Assembly: GCA_037447655.1 (NCBI GenBank) | Contig: JBBHKE010002884.1 | Span: 62,001-126,000 of the forward strand | From: Zygnema cylindricum | Lineage: Eukaryota > Streptophyta > Zygnematophyceae > Zygnematales > Zygnemataceae | Direction: 5' to 3' | DNA: 64,000 bases | In this document: piece after piece, positions 53,901 through 64,000 of the stretch | Numbering within the stretch: the first letter of the stretch is position 1 | Layout: each line of letters begins with the position of its first letter | Notes under the pieces: model-generated | Told to the model about the DNA's origin: nothing | The model's database searches: none | The model's input: the letters and a program-made list of their open reading frames with translations, nothing else | Program-made: the position numbers and the translations under genes

Positions 53901-55060
53901 TTGCAAGATAGCCTTATGCCATTATAAGATACATACTTTCAGGCAGTATCAGAACCTATGCACCATCTCCCCAAAAATAGTTCATAGCCTGCCCTTCAAA
54001 ATTCACAAGTTCAAAAAATGCTGCTAGAAGCAAGAAACTACATTCAGTTATAGCAAAGACATCAGACTCAATGACGACAAGGCTTAAGCGCATGTATCTC
54101 CTCATTTCATGTATCTTCCTTTGCATTGCACTCTTGGTTCTCCATCAAATAAACACTCATTTGTTTTCAGCTACTCTCCTTGAGCAAGATGGGACTTCAT
54201 AAAGCTGGAATAATAACAAATGTGAAATTAACAGATTATCATCAACGATCATCTTTGTCATCACGAATGAACGCACCCATCTGCAAGTATATATTTACTT
54301 TCCCGATTCTATTTTGATACAACCATTGGAAACACAGAAAGTGCGATGAAGGCAAGCTTCTGTACTACATACAACCACTCAACTTTTGTGCAAGTGGCCA
54401 CCTGTACATTTGAGTAGTGCAACACCAAAACTTCCAGGCTATCTACAAGCAAACAACGGACCTTTGACTATCTCCTGACTCAAAGTTTGATACACAATCA
54501 CATACGCTTGTAAAGCACAAATGCGAACTTGCTCTTTTCCGCGAAGGAGAAACTCAGACAATCAGCCTATCTGTATAGTAGCCCTGTTGAAAGAAAACAA
54601 CTATTCTGGATAAGCCGCGAAGTCCTAAAATTACATCCATCCTGAACAACCAAAAGCACCATGTAACCGCCAAACATGCCTGTCCATAATTGCATGCAAA
54701 AAACCTTAGGTAATACACGTGGTTAAATTGCATCCAAGCCTCTGCAGTACTCGAAAGAAACTCAAACGAAAGGCCAAACAGGAGGCCCTTCACAATGTTC
54801 CCGGTGATAGTGGCCATCAAATCGACCATGACAGAATTACTCAGTAATTCCGCAACTGTCTGAGCTGTCACTCCCTTGAGCTGGTTCAGATCCATTCTCT
54901 TTCCTCTGCCCCCGACTAGGCCCAGCCACCTATCCACCACAAGGCCTTGACTAGCATAATAGCCAGCTTCCTTTTCCACACCTTCCCTCCTTGTCTTTGA
55001 CATTGGCCCTCATCCGTTTAAAGCCAGTTACTCGAACCAAGAAAAAAGTGTGTTCACATT
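50945..55060. other. Intergenic region, no supported gene
   Basis: Downstream of the thioredoxin stop comes a T-rich 3' flank, then a purine-rich stretch (about 51240-51640, GGAGG runs), mixed sequence, and a pyrimidine-rich stretch (52480-52760). The open frames near 52588, 52918 and 53545 have no family features or splice support. The segment 54554-55003 is open on the minus strand directly after the next gene and is most simply its 3' UTR. There is no retroelement in this interval. Confidence 0.5.
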
Positions 55061-57534
55061 TCAGAACATGCTCCTGCGAAATGTACGTGTGGTGGCCTGG
55101 TAAGATCTCACAATAATTCCGACACCTATACCTATCCCCAAACACATACCCAAACCGAGGCCCACACCAACTCTGACACCCGCATTAAACCATGACATCT
55201 CCGGTTCTTCTCCTTCACCATAAGCTCCAATGCCATATCCACCAAGCTCTCCCATCGGGATGTCATAAATGCTCCCATAGCCAGTACGAGACTTGTTCAG
55301 AACCTCGTCATCAGATGCCTGCACAGGAAAGCGAGGGTAATCCCTGTGAGAATCAAAAACATACTTGCTGCTTCCACCTCTTGCAACAAAACAGTCATTC
55401 AGGAGTGTTAAAAGCTACCTGCAAGCTTGAAGCAGGCTACAAAAGAGAAAAACAATTATTGCAAAACGAAGCAACAAACAGAAAGAAAAGGGCATGATAC
55501 AATACATATATAGAATTTCAAAACCATCTAACGCCAACAACAAGGAATACATCAACGCGATAATTTTTGAGAATCACGATGCTATATGTAACAAACAACT
55601 CAATCAAAAGAGCTGTTACTTTGCATTCACATACTCAAAACAAGAAAAAGTTAAAAGAAATCCATCTCTTCTTCCATACAAAACTAGACATTGTGCCAAT
55701 AATGCAATGAACAGAAAGTAAAATGTTTTGATCGAGTTAAACTGATCAAAGGGATACACAATTTGATAACATAAAAAATGATTGCCTAGACAAAGAACCC
55801 AACAATAAAGGGACACCATAAAAAAGAGAAAACCATCCAGAAAAGCCAAAAGAGAAACTGAACAGAATTGAACAGAAGTCAACAAGTAAGATGCAAAATA
55901 ATAAAGAGCAAGCAAACCATCTGAATAGAAAACCCCAACTCTATAACACACTCTATACTTGCAGTACATGTTTCATAAATTGGCTAGATTACGTCTCAGT
56001 GGAAGGCTGACAATTAAAGCATAATGATTACATAATGCCAACATATAACAAGGGAGACAATGACAACAGTAGCAAACACATACACTGCCAGCCAATGATT
56101 TCCATAATTATTTCCATAATTATTTCCATAGTCGCGCCACGTATGACCAGTACAGACTAACTAATGTTACTGCACACCTTGGCCACTCAAAAGCAATCCC
56201 TACAGCAATTAGTGAGCTGGCGAAGGCATGCAAGTGAAAGCTCACGATAGCAAAAACCCATAACCAGAGTTGACTAAGGAAGAAAAAGGGCTTTAACAGT
56301 GAAACAAACATATGTAAGACAATCATAAGGCATACCAAAAGCCCCCATGGCCATAGGATTCTATGCTATCAAACATTTACAGCACCGGCAAACATAACCC
56401 ACTTACAACAATTCCAAGAAAGAAACACTGACTGTCAAGAATCCTTTTTAATTTATGATAATGAGAATTTCAAAACATCTGCAAACGAAAATAACAACCA
56501 AGACAACTCCTTCACACTTCACTATTTTAGAAGCTTCCATTTTGCAAGTGATAAAGCTCCAGTCCTTGCTGCACACAATTGTAAAAAATACTTGCAACAT
56601 TCAAAGAACGACCATAAGCAGCCCACTGGAAGTCATGAAGAGCCTTTGAAAAACTTACATTAAGACGCACTAAAGAACCGCAAGTTTCAACATCTAATGG
56701 AGGTCCACTCTGCGGGGCGCCCACCCTATCTGCCTCATCTGCTTCAGGGATCGCATTTAAAGCCACTTTTCTCAAATTTCTCCGTCGTGCCGTCAGGACA
56801 ACCGTTTGGGTCAAGATCACTGGCATGTTATTGAATCTGCCGACAATGCAAACTTCCATGGAGGGGTGAACAAGTGGCGTAGTATAATCATGTTTTGGTC
56901 TCAAGAAGACACACCCCCCTCCTCCCACAGTACATGAACATTCTAAACTCCACCCAACACTAATTTGTTGAGAATGCCCTGGGGGAATGAACCCCTCCCC
57001 TGTCTCCCCTGCCATTGCTTCTTGCCGATGAAGCATGCCACAGAGCAGCTGATCCTCTTCATGTAAAACTTCAAACGCAATAGAGTCACTTGCTCTCAGT
57101 CTATCTGTGCTGACATAAGTCGCTTCCGATGATTCACAGTCTACTCGATCCCTACGAAGAGTAAGCAAAACCTCCTCAGACGGAGATATGCGTGCTCCGT
57201 TGACTTCCACAGCACAGCTTATACCCCTTGGAAGAGACCTAAATCTTAAAGTCTCCGGCGTAGACTCGTCATCCACAGAACAGCCGCTCAGACGGACATA
57301 CAACACTCTCACATCGAACCAGCTTACTTGCCCTGTTCCCAGAGCCACCGCAGAACCACCTTTGTGTCCCCTATTCTTTGCAGTCTTTACTGGGCGAGTG
57401 AAGCCTCCGGCTGAACTTATCTGATCATCACCATTTGCAATCCCCCATCCACATAACTCTTCGTCATTTGTACCATGCACTGACATCACCGGGCCCCCAG
57501 CTGCTTCTGCAGCAGCTTCTGCAGACGGCTGCAT
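55061..57534 (-). CDS. At1g01500-like protein, two exons, 377 aa, C-terminal glycine-rich membrane segment
   Basis: Exon 1 is 57534-56659 and exon 2 is 55318-55061, joined in phase 0 across a 1340-bp intron (GTAAGT donor, TTTCCTGTGCAG acceptor). The protein has the conserved core of the plant family called after Arabidopsis At1g01500 (often labelled erythronate-4-phosphate dehydrogenase family, though no dehydrogenase fold is visible). Residues near 55-75 read SWFDVRVLYVRLSGCSVDD, followed by LLTLRRDRVDCESSEATYVS and FEVLHEEDQLLCG. The C-terminus MSWFNAGVRVGVGLGLGMCL, then a Gly-alternating stretch to about residue 362, is a likely tail-anchored membrane helix with a glycine-zipper pattern, ending TTRTFRRSMF. 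Start: an upstream in-frame ATG at 57576 sits in a GA repeat, so I prefer 57534. Function unknown; the copy looks intact. Confidence 0.88.
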
Positions 57535-59108
57535 TATCTCTGCAGACCAGCAGACTGCCCTCTCTCTCTCTCTCACGCCTCGAGCAAGGCGACAGTTGGC
57601 TGGCAGGTGAAGGTCGTCAATTTAGGCAAGAACTAAGCTGACTGATGAAACTGTAGAACCAAATTCAGTCGGGCAGCGTTATTGCAGTCACGCCACATGC
57701 CACGTCAGACTTCCATCCGACCTCGTCCATTTCTTTGAGCCACTCGAAACCTGCAGCTAGGCAGTAGTGACCGGAGGGATGGTGAGAACACGCTTGCAGG
57801 AACATATGCGACTGAATTGCTTCTTAAGAAATCGAAAACGTTGCAAGTTCTCTAGTAATAGTCCGCAAAAAGTCTAAAAAGAAAAGAGCAATGAAAAACC
57901 GAGTGAATGGTTTAGTCAGAGACTACAGCTAACCGTACCTTGCAGGACAGTCACTTGCTAATCAGGAGGATGATATTTTGCGTGACAGATGAATTAGGGA
58001 GGTTTAAGGTTGAAATCCTGGTCAGAGCAAAGAAGACGGAAGAGCGGAGAGGAAAGAAGCGAGATACAAAGGCATCATTCTTGCAAAAGGGAAACGAGCA
58101 CCGCCTTTGCTTTGTTCAGGAGGAAGTTGCTTACGAAAACTGAAAATTATTCGTAGTAACTCGTATTTTGCAAATATCCAAACTCATGTGCAAATAACCG
58201 GCGAAAGATACTGTTTTGGGTTACTTTATGAGGTTAGAGTATACATCGGTCCTGTAGCTGTTCGATAATGTTGTGAACAGAAACAAAAAATGGTAAAAGA
58301 AATAGAGGGAGTTTGAAATGACATATTTTACGAGCCTGCCCAGCTGCCCGTGAAAAGATGTTTTTTGCCACACTATCTTCTGGTTCTCACGATGGTGGAC
58401 ATGCCACGCTGGAAACGAAATCGTATGTTTTTCTTGTCTTTTAGTAATTCGAAATTTTGTGAATTCAGAATTCAGACCTTTTTTCTTTTTTTTTCAATGA
58501 CATTTTCCTTTTCTGCGCAGATTTTTTGTTACAGCTTCTGCACGTGGTTACCAACTTACTTTGACTATCTTCGATAAAATCGGAAAAGTGGATTGGTTCT
58601 CAGGGATAGAGGCCAAAACTGCCAGTTTAACTATTCACACGGCATCCAACCGTCAGCTGAATCGAGATCCTCGTAATTACTATCACTGGAATCGACGGCC
58701 CTTGCTGCCTCAGAAAATCGACCCCCTCGTGACCCAGTTCCAGCACGCAAGCTGCAATAGGTGCTAGTCCCAACACGTGTAGTAGCACTATTGTGCTGTG
58801 TTTAACGGCCGGAGTGCAGTCGGCTGCCCAAGTCAGGAAATTGGCCGTCCACCTTGCAGGCCGTAATTGCTTCTTGGGACGTCCACTAGCGGCTGGGCGG
58901 CTGCCAAGTGTGCGGACGGGCTGGGCCAGGGAAACAGGAAGTTTTACGACTGGCGGAGCCCCTTCCTTGCTGGTCACCTTCGTCCGCTTTCTTGTCCTGC
59001 CTGTAAATCGACAGCGTACCTACTGTAGTTTAGCGGATCGATCTGATTTGTACTCCCTTTCGGAGTTTCGGGCACCTCAACATCCACATAAAAATCGAGC
59101 ATTGGAAG
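57535..59108. other. Intergenic region upstream of the At1g01500-like gene
   Basis: Immediately upstream is a (CT)n run (about 57560-57580; GA repeat on the gene strand), a common plant 5' UTR or promoter feature. Beyond it I see no gene. Open frames at 57940-58143 and 58793-59179 (+) lack family features. No transposon boundary is obvious before 59109. Confidence 0.45.
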
Positions 59109-59697
59109 GTACACCGCCAATCGTTATTAGCGTTATGAACGCTATATCGGCACCCCCGAATTTTGACCCCAAAACCTGAAATAGAATTGATAACACTACA
59201 TTTTTTTTACGTTGATTAATGTTCTGGTGAATTAGCGTTAATAATTTTAATTTAAGATCTTCTTGAATAGTGTGGTGTACGAACGTGTCAGTCCGTACAA
59301 AATAGTACTTTGTTGAGTAAAAAAGTATGAAACATGGATTAAATAATCGCGATCGCACATAAAACTGCGCTCAAAATGAAAGGCAGAATGAGATCGTACC
59401 TATTTTAGTGTAAAGATATTGATCACGTATTAATTATACGTGAGAAAACCCGAATTAGAATTATGAATAAATTAGAGTAAAAGGACGCGACGGTGTACGA
59501 TTTGTCAAATTTTGTACTTTCACCTATTTTACTCTGAAGATCCTGATGGCAGATCGGTTGTACCCAAATCAGCGTTATGGATCAATTAGAGTAAACTTTT
59601 TTTTTTGAAATCTTAAAAAACTCAAATTAGCGTTGATAACGCTAATTAATTCTTAAGACTAATAATTTATAAACGCTAATAACGATTAGCGGTGTAC
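59109..59697. mobile_element. Short inverted-repeat element (MITE), ~28-bp TIRs
   Basis: Left end GTACACCGCCAATCGTTATT and onwards through AGCGTT (59109-59136). The right end is its inverted copy, AACGCTAATAACGATTAGC then GGTGTAC (59672-59697), with one or two mismatches. The interior is AT-rich, non-coding, and repeats short copies of the TIR core (AATTAGCGTTNATNA) at several points. Target duplication is unclear. A relative lies at 48540-49015. Confidence 0.65.
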
Positions 59698-60589
59698 AAA
59701 ACACCAACATGGGGTTTATACTAGTGCTATTTATTCTAATTCAGTTTGAAATGACGTGGCATTTTTTAAACAGTTCGAAACAATTCACGGAGACGAAAGT
59801 GCTTTGTCGTTTCCTCAAATTTTTGAAGTTCGCGCGTAATGGACAATATGTAGCGTTGAATACTCGAGGTGTTTTCGGTTTGTATCCGTTTTCATGTGAA
59901 ATCGTTATTCAATACCTAGAGAAAGAGGTGGGTGAAAGTTTTGTCACTAAATGACAAAGCAAAAAGAATGCATTAGCGAAAAAGTGGGGTTACTTAATGG
60001 ATGCCTTAACTTTTAGTACCGTTACGTACCACATTTTTACTCGATAAAAATGTTAAAACATGTTTACTCGATAGATCAACCAAGGTTTTCCAAGATTGTA
60101 AGTTTAAAGAGTCACCTTCTATATTCTTGTTTTTTTGCTTTTAAGACGTAATTGCTCAATCTATCTAATTTGTGATTCCCCTCTTCGATAATGACACTAA
60201 CAACAAACTAGATGCAACAACTAGATCAGCGAACAACCAATGCTCCCTTTGCCGTCAACCAACCTTCTTGAAACGAATTTTGGATTTAAAAAATTACAAC
60301 ACATTTCGTACAATGATGTAGAACGCACTTGCAAATTTGGCATAAATAACGTATACATCGCCAAAGACATGCAACTAACGGCTCATAAATGGTGTAGAAA
60401 ACCATCGAGACATTCAACGAGCTGGTGATCTTTAATGCAACATAACTAAGTTCCCGTCATCTTCGAGCACATTGGACAAACCTAATCACAACCTTCATTA
60501 TGAAAATTGTAATCAGGCTCAAGAGACGACCAACAAGCCACACCATCGACCAAATCATTGATCACGGTAGTGCACATGTAGTGTGTCGG
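59698..60589. other. AT-rich region with a fold-back arm fragment
   Basis: About 59965-60085 resembles the outer arm of the inverted-repeat element at 4635: AAAAAGTGGGGTTACTTAATGG and onwards, GTACC, then CATGTTTACTCGAT. The rest shows nothing I can name. Confidence 0.4.
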
Positions 60590-63500
60590 AGGGAGGATAG
60601 GAGAAAGGGAAGGAACCCCTTACTCCTATTGCCTCGGCGATAGAGACATCGGTTCAAAAGTCTGAGGAGAATGACACTCTCACGTGGAAGTACAACAACA
60701 TGGCAGCGAGACACGTCATCATAAGGCATCTCACTCAGGGTTTGGCAACATCTCATCTTCACATAGTGGCGGGTGCGGATATGTTGGCAGCCCAGGTGGA
60801 TATTTACAAAAGTGGCACTATTCAAGAGCAACAGCTTGCTGAACAAAAACTAAGTGCATACTTTTACAAAGGGGGATAGATGTTGGACTACTCTAATGAT
60901 CTTGCATCTTTATATATGGAGTTAGAAAGTGCTGGTTGGATGGGAACCATGAAAGCAAAAAACAACACCTTGATCATGAAATTACCGGATGAATATGAGA
61001 ATGTGGTCAATCGAGTGCAGGATCTTGACGACAACCTATGGATCTGGAACTCAGTTGTCAGAAAGATCCTCGTCCAAGAGAACACTATTGAGATTTGGAA
61101 AGGAGGAAAGAGCTTTCAAGCTGTGACTGCCGGAACAGATCGGTAGAGCAAGGATTTTAAGAAACCCTATGGAAGTTTTGGTGGGGGGGGGGAAACCAGC
61201 CCAAAGGACCGATGATTCCAAAGGAACTATGCCATTTTTACAAGAAACTGGGTCATTACATGGCGGAGTGCACCAAACTGACGGAGCTGTGGCTCAAGGA
61301 GAACCAATCTAATGGATCCTCCGGAAAAAAGAAGGTAGGTGTGACCACACAAGTGAAAGGGGAGCTCGGAGAAGAGGAGACCTCGGACGAAGAGGACGGG
61401 GAGCTTATTCTTAACAAAAAGCTGGAGGAGAAGGAGATCACATGGACGCAGAAATGTGCCATCGGATCTATTTGAGAAGCTCTGGAGGAAAGTTGGATTA
61501 TTGACTCAGGTGCCTCAATGCATATGTGTTGGGAAAAGCAGTTATTTACTAAGCTAAGAATGACTCTGACTGTAGAGATAAAGTATGGGGATGGAAGAGT
61601 GGTAACTACAGATCTAGTGGGATCGGTAGATTTAAAATTACTAGTAGAGGGTTAGATGTCCCTAGTTACATTCTCAAATGTCTTCTGTATACCTTAGTTA
61701 AGCAAGAATCTCATCTCTACCTCTATCTTCGATGACAAAGATTTTGAGACTTACACTAGGAAGGGAACTTTCACAGCAAAGTATGATGATGAGATTTCTT
61801 TCACTGCTGACAAAGGTAGCCAAGGAATGTTAAGGCTTATCTTGAGCAATGAAAAGAAGAATGCTTATTATGTTGGTATCCATGAGATGATGATATGGCA
61901 TAAGCGGTTGGGACATGTGCATTTGGATAGATTGAGGGAGATAAAAAAGCTGGGTGTAGTGGAAGGAATTAACCTTGGGAATAATGAAGTGATGGATGAT
62001 TATAGTGGTTGTGCACAAGGTCAGGCTCACAGATTGCCCTTTTTCAAATTTGCCACACATAAAGAGGAAAGGGTGCTAGATCTGTACACACTAATATCGC
62101 GGGACCAGCCAAAGTACCTTCAGTAGGAGGGAAAAGGTATATGCTAACCATAACTTATGACTGGTCCAGATATTCTAGAGTTTACTTCCTCAAAAATAAG
62201 CCTGAAGCACCAATTTAATTTAAAGTATATAAATTATGGAGTTAAAGTTGCAAGGAACCCGTATTAAGAGAATAACAAGTGATAATAGGGGGGAGTACAC
62301 ATCTAATCAATTTGAGGATTTTTTGAGAGATGAGGGAGTACAACACCAAAAGACAGTAGTTGATAATCCAAAACAAAACGGTGTAGCTGAAAGACTAAAT
62401 AGAACTCTAGGGGATAGTGCCCGAAGCATGCCAACAGATATGAAGATAGGAAAACGCTTCTGGGCTGAAGCTATGAATTGTGCAAATTACATCAAGTATA
62501 GAGTTCGTACGTCAGCTATAAAAGGAAAAACACCTTATGAGAGATGGGTTAGGAGGAAGCCGGATGAATCTCATCTAAAAGTATTTCGGAGTCAAGTGTA
62601 GAGTCTGAATTTCTGACCGAAAGGATTGGAAACTAGATGCTAAGGGAAAGCCAAGATATCTAGATGGGATATGATAAGGATGTCAAGGGATACCGAGTCT
62701 ATGATATGAGAAAAAAAATATCATAATGGTTTAGTAGCTAGTTGTCATAGATGAAGGGAAGACGATAGATCCTTTCAAATACTCTAAGACAATCAAAATT
62801 AAATTTGACTCACAAAATGAGGAAGAGTCAAATTTTCCTGAAAGGAATGTCATTCATCAGATTATTGCAGATTCGGAAGAAACTCAGACCGAGGAGGAGA
62901 CTCGGATGAATTTGCAAGCTTTGGTATAGTCCGAGGACATGAGGGAAGAGGAAGAAGAGCCAGTTCCTATGGATTCGAAGCAGATGAAACGGTTCGGAAG
63001 AACCCGAGATTACCCTCCATTCGAACCTCCGAATTTTAGGGAGGACGAAGAAGCAGCAAGAGGCGAAAAACAAGCAGCTCACAAGGTAACAAAGTTGTCA
63101 CATCCTGATGAGCCTCAGACTTACTCAGAGGCAGTGAAGAGTCCAAAAAAGTACAGATGGATTAGGGCCATTAATGATGAGACGACTTCCATTATAGAAG
63201 CCAATTCATGGGAGTTAGTGGAATGTCCTCCAAACAGAAAGCCAATTGGGTGCAAATGGGTGTTTAAGCTGAAACGGAACCGAAATAACACCATTGAGAG
63301 GTACAAAGCTAGATTGGTAGCAAATGGTTTTACCCAAAAGAAGGAGATTGGCTATGAAGAGACCCTTGCGCCGGTTATACGCTTTCCATTTGTAAGGACT
63401 CACCTCAGTCTAGCGGTAGCGAAAGACATGGAGATCCATCAAATGGACATTAAAACGACCTTCCTCAATGGTGAGTTAGAGGAATAGATTTTTATGAGGC

Positions 63501-64000
63501 AGTCGGAAGGCTTAGTGGAGGAATGAGAGGAGAGTAAGGTTTGCAAACTTATTTAGTCTTTATATGGATTGAAACAGGCTCCTAATCAATGGAAGAAGAA
63601 ACTGGATGAATTTCTAACCAATATGGGATATGTCTGAATTAGCTCTGACCACTCTATTTCCATGTTTGAAGATGAGGAGGGGGTTGTTTTTATTGCCATC
63701 TATGTAGATGATTTTTTGGTATGGAGTAAGTCTATAGAAAAGATTAATAATCTAAAGAAAAAAATGAGAAGCAGATTTGGCATGAAGGATTTAGGGGAGG
63801 CAAGATATATCTTAGGAATTCAAATAGAAAGAGAGAGAGGGAAAAGAGTAATCAGATTAACTCAGAAAGAGGAAATCGGAAATATGTTAAAAAATTCAGA
63901 TTGATAAGGCAAAAAGCTGTACCACTTCCATGGACTTAAATATTATTAGTGATAAGAGTGTTGAAGGAGGTGTGATAATCCTTCATGAGGAAATGAGTCC
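60590..64000 (+). pseudogene. Copia-I gag-pol, decayed and cut by the window end
   Basis: No 5' LTR, primer site or gag start is present; homology begins within gag (GKGKE...LTPIA near 60605, NNMAARHVIIRHLTQGLAT near 60700). The knuckle region reads CHFYKKLGHYMAEC, with Cys to Tyr, near 61230. Protease IIDSGASMHMC is near 61500. Integrase is WHKRLGHVHLD near 61900, with the CSGC pair changed to YSGC. SDNRGEYTS near 62280 has Gly to Arg next to the catalytic Asp, and NGVAERLNRTLGDSARS follows. RT runs from KPIGCKWVFKLKRNRNN near 63240 to IYVDDFLVWSKS near 63702, and LTQKEEIGNM is near 63865. Stops and frameshifts are frequent (60880, 61146, 61473, 61653, 62218, 62600, 63487, 63525, 63556, 63637). 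It is the most decayed copy here and closest in wording to Copia-E. Confidence 0.85.

Noticed and set aside
53545-54027. A 160-codon open frame (+).
   Set aside because: Composition resembles translated AT-rich non-coding DNA; no motif, no splice context, no homology I recognise.
54554-55003. A 149-codon open frame on the minus strand starting 58 bp after the At1g01500-like stop.
   Set aside because: Same strand and immediately downstream of a complete gene, with no recognisable domain and no splice signal of its own; most simply the 3' UTR. Transcript ends would decide.
58793-59179. A 128-codon open frame (+) upstream of the MITE.
   Set aside because: It overlaps an equally long frame on the other strand, has no family features and runs into the MITE end.

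Overview
The window is plant nuclear DNA, probably from a land plant outside the flowering plants. Two spliced single-copy genes point to this: a complete h-type thioredoxin (49736-50944, +, four exons) and a two-exon gene (57534-55061, -) that I recognise as the family of Arabidopsis At1g01500. So do GT-AG introns and Ty1/copia elements primed by a half initiator tRNA-Met. Assigning it to a moss, lycophyte or fern is a guess. No rRNA, functional tRNA, CRISPR or bacterial-type operon is visible.

Layout. 1-1150: remnant of a cysteine-rich secreted-type gene (-) cut by a solo LTR. 2180-13530: DNA-transposon and fold-back inverted repeats, with a solo LTR in their centre that itself holds Copia-A (6033-12445, 5-bp target duplication). 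13533-28752: a decayed Ty3/gypsy chromovirus (gag, protease, RT, RNase H, integrase, chromodomain) with an extra 3' open frame. Its LTRs carry two solo LTRs, and its extra frame is split by Copia-C (20560-26506, -). 28753-46500: a nest of Copia-G, -F, -E, -D and -H pieces. Copia-D sits in the left LTR of Copia-E, which sits in the integrase of Copia-F. 46501-49015: DNA-transposon remnants and a minisatellite. 49016-58000: the gene island. 59109-59697: a short inverted-repeat element. 60590-64000: a badly decayed Copia-I running off the end.

Nearly all coding potential outside the two host genes is retroelement gag-pol with stops and frameshifts. The exception is Copia-D: a complete 459-codon gag, almost identical LTRs and a perfect target duplication, but hardly any pol. 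It looks like a young gag-only element that would need enzymes in trans.

The most interesting signals are in the LTRs. In at least five copia groups the gag start codon lies inside the 5' LTR, and the half-tRNA primer site is read through as gag codons. The LTRs share an antisense tRNA-like module (A-box/B-box-like), a conserved motif ACTTGTCGTAGTCACT, and a promoter layout of G-box CACGTGGC, dense GTAC clusters and then TATAAA. The chromovirus accessory frame and the two-parent chimera Copia-H also merit follow-up. All identity estimates are by eye; no alignments or searches were run.
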